Of a stretch of 64,000 nucleotides of DNA, positions 13,401-27,000 are shown piece by piece (position 1 is the stretch's first letter; every line of letters begins with the position of its first letter). Source of the stretch: Paragonimus westermani. Taxonomy: Eukaryota; Platyhelminthes; Trematoda; Plagiorchiida; Troglotrematidae. The notes under the pieces are model-generated. The model made no database searches. It worked only from the letters and a program-made list of their open reading frames with translations, and was not told the DNA's origin. Location: positions 53,123 through 117,122 of the forward strand of contig QNGE01000431.1 in the NCBI GenBank assembly GCA_008508345.1, read 5' to 3'. The translations under genes and the position numbers were made by a program.

Positions 13401-15027
13401 TTCATGACCCACAGACGTTTGCTGAAAAACTTTTTCGCAAGGTGGAACGCTGCTCCGATCGCTTCGAAATACGACTGTTTCTGCTGGACTTGATCACGCG
13501 GTTGATCGGGTTGCATAAACTTCTGGTGCTTAATTTCTATCCCTTCATTCAACGCTTCTTGCGGCCGCATCAACGAGGTATGTTTACATTACCATATCCT
13601 GCTTTTACACTGGGTTACTTGGCTGCCTGTTAACAGAATTTTGGAATGTTTGTGCTTCAGAAACTGTAGCTTGTTATTCTTGATAGTTCTACGGACGTCT
13701 TTTCTTACTATCACGAATCAAATTTCAGTGGTGTGGAGATGATTGATTCCTCAGGTTAATGAATCATCAATCAATCATGGATTTACAGAGTTGACCGCTG
13801 ATACAATTCTTCCTTTTATAGGAATCCAAGTAGAAACACGCCTTCAAATAAACCGAATAAGATTAGACGAGGTGACATTTCTGTCTACCTCGGTGTCAAT
13901 AGTAAACTACGTTCGACGGAGTTTGTGTGCTTCACTGCTGACCAGCTTGTTCTGCCTACCTAGTAACGCATCATCCTGATTGTTTGAAAGAACGGTTCTT
14001 GCACAGTTGCGATGCTACTCTTGGTCGCCTAATTAGTAGTGCACTAACAGGGGTATCATCCGGCCATTCCAATCGTTGAACTACGCTGATTGTGACTCGA
14101 CACTATTCGATGCGGTGGATAAGCTTTCAGCATAATCCGAAAGTATGTTTTGAATACATCCACTGCGCGCAGGAATGAAGATAACTGAGGTGGATGAGAT
14201 AAGTGGGAATCAGAGTTCCTCGTTTAGTTGTTTTCAACCACGCGCTAGATAGTCTCGCTATCAAGTATTCCTGTCATTGAATCTGGCTGCGGTTTACATG
14301 AAAACTGTGTATCTTCCGTTGTTTTCGATGTCTAACTGTTAAGCGAGGTGCCGTAAATAAAATCCCTCATCTTGTCACCCTTTCGCCGCAATCACGTTCG
14401 GAAGATACTGGAGATATTGTCCTTCCGGCAGTTGTATCATTCAGTCACTACCAAAGCTGAATGTCTGTGTCTATTCTGGTAATCTGCTGTTTACCAATTG
14501 TTTTGTGAAGCAGCAATCAATGAATTTCTCAATGACTGCATTCACTGATCACAGAGCAATGAGTTATCGGTGGGAAACCGTCGCAATTTATAGATCACAC
14601 TGGTTTTACGTGCAAACCAGTGCTCTGCTCGAGTTGCTGTAATTCCATATATATATATATGTATGTATATATAATATGAAGTAATCGAGAAAGTGGGCAC
14701 ATACTGAGTAGTGAACGATTTACTGTTACTGGTAAACAGATTGAGAATAACACGTTACGGGCAAGTTGTAATATTCTACGTTTCAACCACCTCGGGTGGC
14801 CTTCCTCAGTAGTGTTTAATCGATTACTACACTCCGGAGGAAGGCCACTCGAGGTGGTTGAAACGTAGAGTATTACAACTTCCTCGTAACGTTGTGTTAT
14901 TTTCAATCTGTTTATCACTAATATGTTAAACACGACGCCCGAACTGTTCAACTTCATTCGTACTAAATTTGGTGCGGATATCTCACAACTGATTTATTGT
15001 GACGTTTCAAATCCACGCTAGGATCCG

Positions 15028-15070
<43 letters not shown>

Positions 15071-18000
15071 CCATATTCCGTTTATCATCACCGCCTCTTC
15101 GCAATCCCTTTTTCACATCAATGTTTTTGCGGCCAATCTTTTTTTCGTTTCTTTATTTGTAAGCACAGTGTCGAACATCCCAAACGATGTGAGTTCTGGC
15201 TTCTAATGTATCATAATTCCCACTGCGGTACTGGACAAAATGTTAGTTTCCTTAGCTCACCCATACGATTACGTGCGGTAACTGCGACGAATTACGTTTT
15301 TATTTAATTCTCTGTTCATTACAATCGCTTCACCAAATTTCTGCTTTTAACGGACCGTTGTTTTTTCCTGATTGATTCCGAATTGCAGAAGTTACTCGGC
15401 TCTTACTGTTCATCACCCAGGCCACTCACGATGAAGTGCCACCAGATGTAAGTCTCATTTTGCATCTGTGTGATTTTATGATGTGAGAACGGTGTCTCAC
15501 TCAGACCTGTGGATCGTATTTTTAGGATTACTGTTACAGCAGTTTGACATTACGGCTGCGAAGCTTGACTGCTATGCGTTGTTGAAATATAAGTCCATAG
15601 TCAACCGTTCAACCGTGCGTGTATCAACAGATGAGTGGCGGTGAAGACAGGCGTTCGGGCATGTGAATCAGTCAAGCTCATTTATCAAAGTTCTCAAATC
15701 GTGTTCATTTAGATTTTTAGGTTGTGTATCAGGATTCATCCCCACTCTTCCACCAAGTCAAATACTCCTTACCGAACCCCCAGCTCAATAACGTTACGTA
15801 CGGCAACTAGACGAAGAGACATTAACGTCATCACTTGTAAGTAAGAAACAGCGAGTCTTGTCTGTCCTCCAATTTGGATTCGTTCTCGTCCACCTGACCT
15901 CTGACTGAAAACGTTGAGACGTGCACCAACTAATCGCGTACAACGGAGCGCATCCTGCAGTTGCTTGACCGAGTTGTTTGTGAAGCAGTGATGATTAATT
16001 GGGCAGTAAAGTGCAACCTTCAGCGTATGAACACCTTGGTGTTGCTTGACCGAGTTAAGGAATTAACTTTAGTCTTATCCTCCTGTCTCACCTTTGAATT
16101 TCGGCTTATGCTGTCCACCCCTCTGTTACTATAAACTATAGGTGATTTACTGCTGGTGATAGTGATAGTGATCCGAATGACTACATTTTTCTCTTTCCCT
16201 GTATCGCATTACTATTTTCCGAATTATTAAGTTTTGGTAGCAGTTTCGTCAGGCTTAATATTAACTTGTTTACCGATAACAACCCGCAGTCAAACTGCTA
16301 TTGATTGCGCATCAGTTTTCCCAATTTCATCCGGAGTTATTTTCCTTACCCTGCGTTCTACTTGCTTTACTAAACGTTTGACTTCAATAAATTTTACTGT
16401 CTTCGTACGCTCAACTTGTTCGTGAATTTTTATAGCTCACGCTTATTTTCTCCGGTTGACTGTCGGGTGTTGTGTAGGTGATAGAGCCTGTGCTACGAAC
16501 GATCGCAGACAATTTTATCACAGAACGCGCTTCCTCGGAGGCAATCACAGTGGGGCTGAACACAACTCGGGAGATTTGTGCCCGATGTCCATACGCGATT
16601 TCGGTCGATCTTCTCTCCGACCTCATTCAATATCGGACGTACAGAAACAAGAACGTGGTGGCTGCCGCTCGATCTTTGATCCGGCTCTATCGCCTGGTAA
16701 GTGCACCGTATACGATTCAATTGACCGGCTTCTTCGTATTGTACACTGCAGGGGTTAATTATTTGAGACGTTTGCTGGCGATCCTCGCTTTTCTTTCTGC
16801 AGGGTGAACTTATCGTCTCTGTATGTCCGAATTAGTGGGTTGGTCAAGATGTAACTACTAGAGATTGTTTTCTGCTCAATCTTACAGTGCTCATAGCAGC
16901 TCAGTGATAACGACAGCTCTTGTTTAAGTTTGACCGGCTCTCATACACCTGTACTTTGAACAGCAGCAGAAGCCTAAGAGTTTGAAAGCTGGAAACGTTT
17001 TGTAAACATGTGCGCTGCTACTCATCTTTCACTCTTTACGATAGTTGCTCTGCGTCTTCAGTTTGCCCTCCGATTCTGATGACACTTTTATGGTGATTAT
17101 TAGTGGTCCTCCAATCAAACGGCAAAAAGTACCTGTTCTGCTGCTTCTCCATACTTACGTATAACACTCTTGGTATACATACACGAATAGGCGGCCGTAA
17201 ATCCAAGCAGGTGATACTGCGGCTCGAGCCACCGTTCATCATAAAATTCAGTCGGAGTATTCTACAGGAAGATAGCATGTTCATCAAGTGTATGCCTGAG
17301 CGTTCATGGTAGATGCCACTGAGACCTTTTCCCTTCGGTTCGTTAAATATTGCTGTCGTCATCGAAACGTCACGTGTTTACTTCCTAACGGGTATCAAGA
17401 CAGCATGTGATAAACCAGTGGTAACGAAGTCCGTCTGATTATATGGTCGCGTATTTGCACATTGGTTGCCGCTACTAACCTAGTGTCGTAGCATCACCCT
17501 ACTTGCCCAGATAAATTTCACGTGTTCATGCAAATTCAAGTTACCCACCCATGCATTTCCACCGTTCCTCATGGAACATTGTTGTACATAACGACAGTCG
17601 TAGTGTAAGCTGACAAGATTGCAGTCGGGCCTAATTCACTTGATATTGGTGCAGGTTTTTCTCAGAAGTGCCTTTCAGCTGGCAATCCACAATTCATTGA
17701 TTCTGAATGTGGGGATATCCATGCAAAATGCGCTATTTCTCAACACCTCCATAAAAACGTTTCACATAACATATCAGTGCGGAGCATCTGATGGTAAACA
17801 AACATTGACCTCAGTTATTTAGAAAATTAGGTATGGCCCCTTATACGTTCGTGTTCGATTGGATGTTGCTGTTCCCAAGCTAATTGATAGTGAGAGATCA
17901 ACTAACCAAATGATACGATGAGTTTATTCTAGAACCTGTTTAGTAGTGGTTGACTGTTCTGTTCGCTTTGTTTTGCTCTTCTCCCCTTATCCGTTTTCCA

Positions 18001-21000
18001 TCACCATTGTTCAGATCAATCCGGCTGCTCTCCCACGTAAAGAACGGGGTCGTCCAACAGAAGCGCAACTGGAAACTCTAGCTAATCTCGGCTCCTCCGA
18101 CGGGACAGGGTTGGCCCTAACATTCGGCCAGTCAACTACTGCTCAATTTGTTCCGGGCGCGGAGGCGTTGGTGTTGGCCGAATCCTTACAGAAGGAAAAT
18201 CTGATCTCGAAAACCGTTAAACATACGACGATTGCGGATGAAACGAATCGCTTGAGGCTAGATAACGCCGCAGAACAGATCAAAGACAATGATGAAGGTA
18301 GTCCTACAATGGGATAGTTATATATTCATTTATATGTAGCACAAGAGCACACGAATTAGAAGACGTGTCACAATTATAAAGTGGTTTAGTTAGCATAGGC
18401 GCGTTGTCGAATGAACGGAATTATGATTGGCGGGCACATTGTTGTGAAACAATCAGATACTGAGGTTCTCATGTTCGATTAAAGTCCCGCACTTGGTAAT
18501 GAGTATCTGCCACAGCACATTTGTCATAGGGGGCATTTTCTCATGGAATTATTCTTGTGTTACGATTTCTGTCCGTGTACCGGGTTTACCACTTATAGTT
18601 GTGCGTATGTCGTACATTATCTAGTTCTAGAACGGATATTTAGCCAGTTTGTATTCACCTGACTCGTTGCTGTGGTTAACCGCAAACATAGTATGCTATG
18701 TAGATCACTTTTAATGTGCATAGTGTTTTCATTATCCGAGTTAGTTAACTTCTGATATTTTGCTTACAGCAAAAGGTGAAACTTGTGAGTGAACGAACAA
18801 GGTGGAATTCCTCGGACTGTGGGTACTGCTGATCGCATAGTGTTATCTATTTTGTTTGGGAACCCAAGACTTGTAATTTGGCAATTAAAGATCCTATTAC
18901 TCGTTACGTATAGTTGGTTCAAGATGGTAGCCCTCCTGTTTATCGCGGTTGGCGTGTCAAATGATTTATTTCTGTGTTTGTCTCTTTTCTCGCACATGAT
19001 TGAGTTTCTTATTCGGGAATTAGTGCAGTCTCTTTAACCTGGTCAGCGATTGTGTAGCTGGTAAAAATCCAAAACTAGTCGTACATTGATGTCACAAAAC
19101 GAAATATGTTGGCTGAAGGAAAATCATCATAACAGCCATAAGGCTTACCATAAGCCACTGCGGCTCGGACCGCCACTCACTGCGACAGTGACGTGGGACA
19201 TACTACAAGAAGAAACGTTATTGAAAAGACCATACAATAATAATAATAATAACAATAAAGGATTTGCGAATGGTATTGATGCAAATGCGCCATTGATTGT
19301 AGCACACTCCCCCCGTTGCTTGCAGAGAACATTCCCGCATTGGACTTCCACGCTAATGCCGCCAACTCCTCTCTCGGCAGCCTGCTAGAAACGACTTGAA
19401 TTTGCGTATTTTCCCATCAAACTGTAGACGGGAAATTCAAACTGAATGTAACACCTTTTTGGAACCACGTTTCTCTACCGGTGTCGTAGCTTTCTTTCGG
19501 TACGGTTTGATAATGATTGTTCTTCATTTGCCAGCGGTTCTCCTGTTGCCAGTTTTAATTCCCTGACTTCGTTATGCCATATACCCTTGCGGTTCCGTCC
19601 TAACATCAACGGCCTCGTAAATTGTGGATGCCTTATGTTGGCAACATGAACGTTTTCAGTTGTGCGAGTGACAACCTTTGGAAGTGAGTGGAAATCCGTG
19701 AGAAGGCGTCAGCCCTGAATACAGTCAATAAGTCGCTGTGACAAGGACAAAAACGATGTGTAGCGCCGTAGACAACCAAGTGTAATGGAGGTGGATCGAC
19801 AAATACGGCACCTTTCGCCAGTGAACTGTATGAAATTTGTGCGTTGAGTGTGATTGTATGCATTTTTTGAACTGGCCTACCCAGTCCGATGTGTTCTAAA
19901 CGTTTTGAGGGTTGAGATCAGCGATCGCACTGGCGTGTCCACTATATGATGGTAAGCCAAATGTCTATTGTAAGTAGGGAGCAGCTGTGGGACAATCGAA
20001 GAACCCAAAAGGTGCTCTTTGCACGGAGGTGTAAAGTGGGAATCATAGTGGGTTTATTTTTCTGGATGCCTTTTTGGGGTCGTGTTAGGCGCTCACTAGT
20101 TTGTAGAGCAGCCATAAACAGCTGATCAGTTTAAGCTTATGTGAATAGTAAGTACAGCAACTATGAAGAGGGCATCTGGTATTCTGGTGACCACCGACCA
20201 GAGTGATCAACATTCAGCCCAGTTGTCCGTAATCTCTCATTTCACAATATTTTGAGGTAAAAGAGACAGCTCCGGAGAACGTTGCGAACTAACGGCAATC
20301 ATACTTATGCAGACCATGACCGTTTGTTGCGTATAAAAATGATGCTTCTGCAAGATCTGTCATAGGGTAAACACGATCGATACACCCTCAACTGGAACCG
20401 CCTCTTATCCACCTCTTACATATCTGAATTCCCATCTGTTGTCTGAGCTGACGCATCGTCAGACCATTCGGCAACTCGGACGGGATGCCGATATGACTAA
20501 TGTCCGTTTGATCGCCACGTATCCCTCTTTTTAAATGAGCAATAACCGTTGATAAGCGTAACTACGAAGTGCCTTTCCGGTTTCGTAAGCTGTTCGGATG
20601 CATCCTGTCATTCCGATATAAACCTCTGGACACCATCTGAAAACAAAATTAGTTGGGAGATATAAACCTGGAGCTTTGTTGCATCTTAACAACTTGAGCG
20701 ATCGAATCACCTCTACTTACGACGGATGACTGTCAGAAAGATTGTAACTGAACATTTGTCTCCGGTTGTCTGTATGATCCAGCTGTGGTCAACTGAAGTC
20801 CTCCTCAAAATGTTTAGCCCATATTTCAGGTCGGCGGGAATGTGTGGTGGTAATTGCACCATCGTTTGCAACTATGGTCTCACTAACAGAGTCAACGTCC
20901 TTCACAACCACGAGTCATGGGGAATAGCACTCTGCTGCTCCCATTAAAGGCTACAAGATCCGTTAAAATTTGTCAAGTATCGAACTGTAGGACGTTGTTT

Positions 21001-24000
21001 GTCTGTGCGGATACAGTTATAGAACTTGATCGACAGTTTCGTTGGTTTGGCCATAAAACACCAAACATTGTGTGATGAGCACTGGTGACCTGTTCTACTT
21101 TGCCAGCCATCGCCGTTTGCCATTTACAGCATTTCGATTGTCTGCTTTTGTGACGTCAGTAGCAAATATTCCCACCCTGTTTGGCTTTGTATACGGAATA
21201 AACACGGGCATTAAGTTCATTCCCTCTCTTTTGAGGCAGAACGTTTTCGCAATGTTCTGTTATTCTGACTCGAAGAAAAAGCACAACTAACACAAGTAAT
21301 CCTTCTTTGAAAAGCCAAGCTAGTAGCAGTATATTGCACGTTCTTCGAAATGATTTGACCGCATTTTATCAAGTGCACAACGAAAGTTCAATCCCAATTT
21401 CAGGAAAGAAGTTTCACACAGATCGACAGAGTGGCTGTGGAAAGTCCTCTAGGTCCAATCCTTGTATAAAAATCAAAATAGATCAACGTATCGCCACGAA
21501 CGCGGCTTATCGAAAGTATGTGGACGACATAATCGTGATCGTCGACAGCAGGTCGAAAGAACTGGGTCACAATCACGAGAATATACGACTTACGACGGAG
21601 TTAGATAAAGTCATTGTCTGCCGTTTCTGGACATATTAATCCAGCACAGAGCTGGTGGTACCGTAAGACGCCCGGTCTGCCGAAGGTCTGCGTGGACAGG
21701 GTAGTACTTGCACTACGATGGTTTTTCCCCAGTTCAGCACTAACGGGATTTAGTAAGGACTTTATTCGATCGAACCTGGAGAATTTGCATAGCTGATACA
21801 ATCGACGAAGAGTGTCAATCTTGAAAAAATTAAAAGCAAAAGGTTACCCAAAGTGGTTTATATGAAGATTCAGCAAACCACATGCCAACAGCTAACCCAT
21901 CTGTTTAGCTGAACCTAAAGGTGTATTCGCTCTTTTAAAGGACGACAATATCCGTCCACTCTTCATAAATCGACTAGTTTCTACAGACGAGTTTTCTATG
22001 CAGCTAAATTAGTTCTCAATTTTGTCATCTTTATAATACCAAAGCCTGCCACCAAGAACCCCCTACCCTTGCTCCTCATCTCGCACTGCGTGTACCAATA
22101 TTTGTGTGGGTGCAGTTCCACCTACATAGGAGTGACAAAGAGGTAGCCGTAAGCCAGGATAGAAGGGCGTTTGGCTTATTGGGTGTCCAGCCGCATCAGC
22201 CAACCCGTTGGAAATTGTGCGCATGGAGCCAAAGGCCATCCACGTAAGACATCGGCTTCATCTACTGTGCGCCACGCTCCCGAAGCAAACCACGGCACTG
22301 CTAGTCCGTCGGTTTTCTCAGTCATCTTCACGCACCGGAATAAACGCTTAGTCCACTTTGCCAAGGCAGTTGGTGTTAAACGATTGAAACCGCCGTTTTG
22401 CGTGCGAAAGGAACTGTTTATTAAATTAGCACTACGTCGGTAGTGCTCTATTTTTCCCTACCTGGACGGGACACTCTGTAAGTAACGATTTCAAGCATTT
22501 TTCAACTTCCATTTCTGTGGTATGTACTGGATAAGATGCGGCGAAATCAGGTTCATTTCGGGGGAAAGGTTGTCTCTGTAATCCTTATTCATTTTGTTTG
22601 TTCATTGAAGTACGACCGAATATCTATCCTCGATTCCGATCTAACGCGATCGTAACCTCACGAACCTGTGGTTTTTTGTGCTGAAGCCCTTACCCACATC
22701 AGTTCAGTGTATGGACTGGCTGGTGACAAGATAAACTGCAAACGGTTGGCACTGTAATTTGTTCAGTTTACTCTAGAGATTCATGCACAAGGGATGATGA
22801 GCTGTACTCAACGCACCGTGTGATATTGGATCCCAGGTCACAATTTGTGTGTGCACAACTCACTAGTATGGGATAGCCATGTTGCCTGAGCATGGGCAGT
22901 TAACAGGAAACCGCATCTCGGCCTTGCTTAAAGGCTGACTAGCAATGATAGTTACATTGCCATTGTCTATCAGTTGTAACTTACCGTTACTTGCGTACGA
23001 GCCCGATCAACTCTAGAAATATCAGGTGTTGTTCAACATGCGCTAAACGTCGGTGCTGTCACAATTCCCTTAGAAGGTAAACTGATTCCAATTTGTTTTC
23101 ACTATCTAGTATCAACTGGACTGATCAAGATCTTTCTTGCTGTGATAATGACGGGGTTCATCATCCTCTTCGTCGTCACCATGACTATCGTCATCATCAT
23201 CATGATCAATTTTGATTCTTGTTTTAGTCTGTTTGGGACGTAATTGAACGGTAAGGATTCGCAGCCTTGTGTGATTTGATCTATGGGAATGTGGACGGTA
23301 AGAAGTATGAACTCATATGTTTGTTAACTGTCAGGATTTAGATTGTCGGCTTTTACTTTCAATCACTTCATTGACAGTGAGAGGTTTTCGAGTGTATGTT
23401 GAGAGTTAAAACTTGTTGCTGCCTCACATCAACTTGTGTATTTGTTTTTGTTGACTGTCATGTTTTAAATTTACAGACCTTGAATCCTGGCAGTCGTGTT
23501 CCACTGATCAGGCATCGGAAGATGAGGAAAAAGAAAACGATGGTGGAGATATATCAGAAGAGAAAGAAATGGCGGTGATAGATGGTGCTTCAACGATTCC
23601 CTCAACGACTGTACTCAAAAGTGTTAGGAATGATGACGGTTGGATCGATGTGTTCCATTCGTCCGAAGAAGAGGAGGATACGCTAACGAAATTACCAGTA
23701 GTCAGCCCTGCTGACCTCACTTCGAAGGCCGTGGAACTAGCGTCTTCTCGTGTTTTCACACAGGAGGAGTTTGAAGCAATGCGTAAATATCAGCAAAGGA
23801 AGCAGGTAAGGATTCCGTGACTATCGTTCTTCCTGGGATTGCGCGGGATAAGTGTAACATTTAATACCTCAAGCCAAAATTGCCTAGTTCGGAAGAATTG
23901 CGTATTTGTTTTCCGTGTTGTGTAATACTTTGAGCCGACTGGCGAGCTTGTAACAGTTCCGTCACCATGCTAGTTTATGTCCTCAGGAGTGCTTCATGTG

Positions 24001-27000
24001 GAGCCAAATTTGTGTGTAATAAGCCACAAATGCCGTCTTTAACATTTGTTCCACCTAGCTTCGACCAACTGTGCAGTTCCAAGGAGTGTTGATCAAAAAT
24101 GTGTATTTCGACAAAAAGTACCAATACGAAATTTCATATCCTTGTGCATGATTTAGTTATGAAACCCCGTTTCACAATCTGGGTTTACCATCTAAGCCCG
24201 TCCTTGTTTTATTTCTAATGTTTAATTGAGCTACTAGCAAAATTCCAAGTAGTACATTTGAAATAAGCGTTTATTGGCTGATATTCTGTCTGTTTACGAC
24301 GTTCGATTTCGTACACAGAGACGTTTTGCTGCTTTGGGTTCGCGAAACAAACGGAAAGCGGATGAATCAGAATCGTTCTTTGAGGTCGATACGGAAAATG
24401 AGGAGGAGGAAGAAAACGGCGAAGGCAATGCGAACGGCCAGTTAGTTAGCATGAGTGCAATTACGCGCCTTGTGAAACGGCCGCGGCAGACGAAGGCAGA
24501 GCGACTAGAAGCTGTTCAAGAAGGTCGAGTCGGAAGAGAAAAATATGGATACAAGGTAAGGGGCTTTGAACCGAGTTGTCTTTTGTTTCAGAAATTTTAG
24601 TTTTTGGCTCTCTGACAAACTTTCAAATCCCTCAGAACCATCTGCTTAAGGACACGGGACAGTGAAAGAAGCTGTCTCGCTGATGACGCCTTACTTTCAC
24701 TTATAACTCGGCTGTTTGTTTGGCAAGGTATGAACACTTTGATGCAGAATGTTTGAATATAGACGTATCCATTTTTAGTGTTCATGTCCCTTCCCCTCCC
24801 TTTTTGTCTTCTCTTCCTGCACAAGGTTTGTTTTTTCAAAGCTGCGTGGCAGTCAGGTATCTACAAGAACCGCTGATGCATTGCTGTCCATGATGATGAT
24901 GGTGATGATTTCAAGCTATGTGGTTGCGTATAGGTGCCGAATCCTGATTATCTTATCACATCCCAGAGGATACAATAGCGCTTCTTTCCTATCCACATAT
25001 TTTTTTTTCCTGTCTTGCGTCATTGCAAGGTGATAAGTTGGGATAGCTAGCTTCGTTCGGACGAGCATCACCAGGGCTTTAGATGTCATGGTCTTCGCTC
25101 TTTACTTGTTGAGTTTTCACTACCCGAAATAGGCTGTTAGAATGAACGCCGTTGGGTATTGAGGATATGTTTACATGCTGTTTTTATGTAAGTCAACGCG
25201 TCTCCCCCACATTCACGTTGCCAATTGTCATATCTGGAACCCTGAACTCCGTTAAAAAGAACGAGAAACAACACGGCCGGTAGTGTTTTGTTTATTGACA
25301 GCGTATTGACCCATCCTTACTGAGGTTTTGCAGTGTCTACTTTTATTTTACTGCGGTTTTTTCTTATTTTCTGCCATGTCTACATAAGTGCCCATCCCAG
25401 TGATGAAAACGTTTGCATTTGAATAACCTGGAGGATCTGTCCGCTGAAGTTGTTGCTGTTTTGTTAATGAGCGCCAACACTTCGAACAAATGTCCTGACC
25501 GGATGTTCCGGCTTTGGATTTTTGTGGGCTATCTAATTCTTGCTCGACCATGGCCAATGTCACATAAAGATCCGGTCCTCTGAGTCTGGGGACAAATCTC
25601 TCATGGGGCTTGGGATGGAGGTAGGCTTTCACCACCGTCAAGCAAACGAGGCCATCCTAGAAATTGGGTTGGTGCGTCACAACGACCGTCGATAGTAGAG
25701 CTATTGTACCATGATCTGCCAATCCAAAACCATCAATCCAGTCTAGAGATGTGGGTTTGACCACATAGTACTAATTCTCGAACTTGTTGACATAGGCGGT
25801 CCACTGAAGTTCGGCAGGGCCACTGGATGCATTGTAAGCTGTCTTGTTTGTTGTGTGCTCCATTGCTTTGCTACTGAAGTCCCAGTTCCGCTTAAGAAGA
25901 AGCGCAGTGTTGGAGGTCTTGTCGGGTTTTGACTGTGCCATTGTAGTGTTAATGCAAATGGTGACAATTTGTTAGCGGTTAGCTAGGTCGACCTAGGATG
26001 TGGCCGAAATGGATGTCTCTTGTAAATTACTTCTTGATCGGCCGCTTATTCTGACTTACATACGGTCTGCAGGATGTGGATGATATATCGGACTGACAGT
26101 GGGTTTCCTTTTGTCCTCGCTGGTTACACTTCTGACAGACGTGCTACTTGAACAGGCAAAGGCGAATATACTGCCAATCACCGGAGTTTCAACACGCGCT
26201 ACATGGCTGTCCGATGCGTGCGATGTGTGACGACATACAAGGTGCCGCGAACCATTGTCAAGAGTCTATGTTCCACCACTGCTTTGCCGTGTTTTCGGGG
26301 TTCACCATCTGTTGACATTCCGATGTTAGCACGCGCGTACTGGCATTGGGTTCGTGTTCCAATATGACCTGAATGCCGATGCGAATGTCTACCTCACGTG
26401 GTGATTTGAGAACACTCATGTAGATGAAGCCTTTGAATTGATCCTCAGGCATCGATTTGAGCTTGGATCGCTCGCACTCACAGCTAGCAAACGATGTATT
26501 GTCGGCTCTCTCGCTCCTAACCATTTTAAGTAACTTGTGTGATTTGGTGAATATGGATGACCGCTGTGCAAAGTTCTCCACCAGCAGCCTCACCGTTTCG
26601 ACCAATGTGTGATCGCAAGTGCATTTCGACAGGACTACTCACGTTCGCAAGCACCCAGCTTCTGAGAGAGGAACCGGACCTGCCAAGTGTCATCGTCCAT
26701 CGTGTGAGCCGAATTCGACCATGAATACGTCCTCCGATCAAGTCAAGGCAATATTTTGATTTATGCACCCCGAGGGGTAATTTTTTAGGTTGTCTTACAT
26801 ACGTACATCTTCGACAAATTGAAATCAATTTAATTATGTTCAGGTCACAAAATACTAGGTGTGACCGGTATCGGTTGTGAGAAAGCCCTGTTGGTTTATG
26901 TGTATAAGATATTGAGGAGACAAATCATTTGACGTTCTCCGAAGAAGCATTTCATAATTTCTGATCACAAATGGGGCATGTACACAATTTTAAATGAGAG

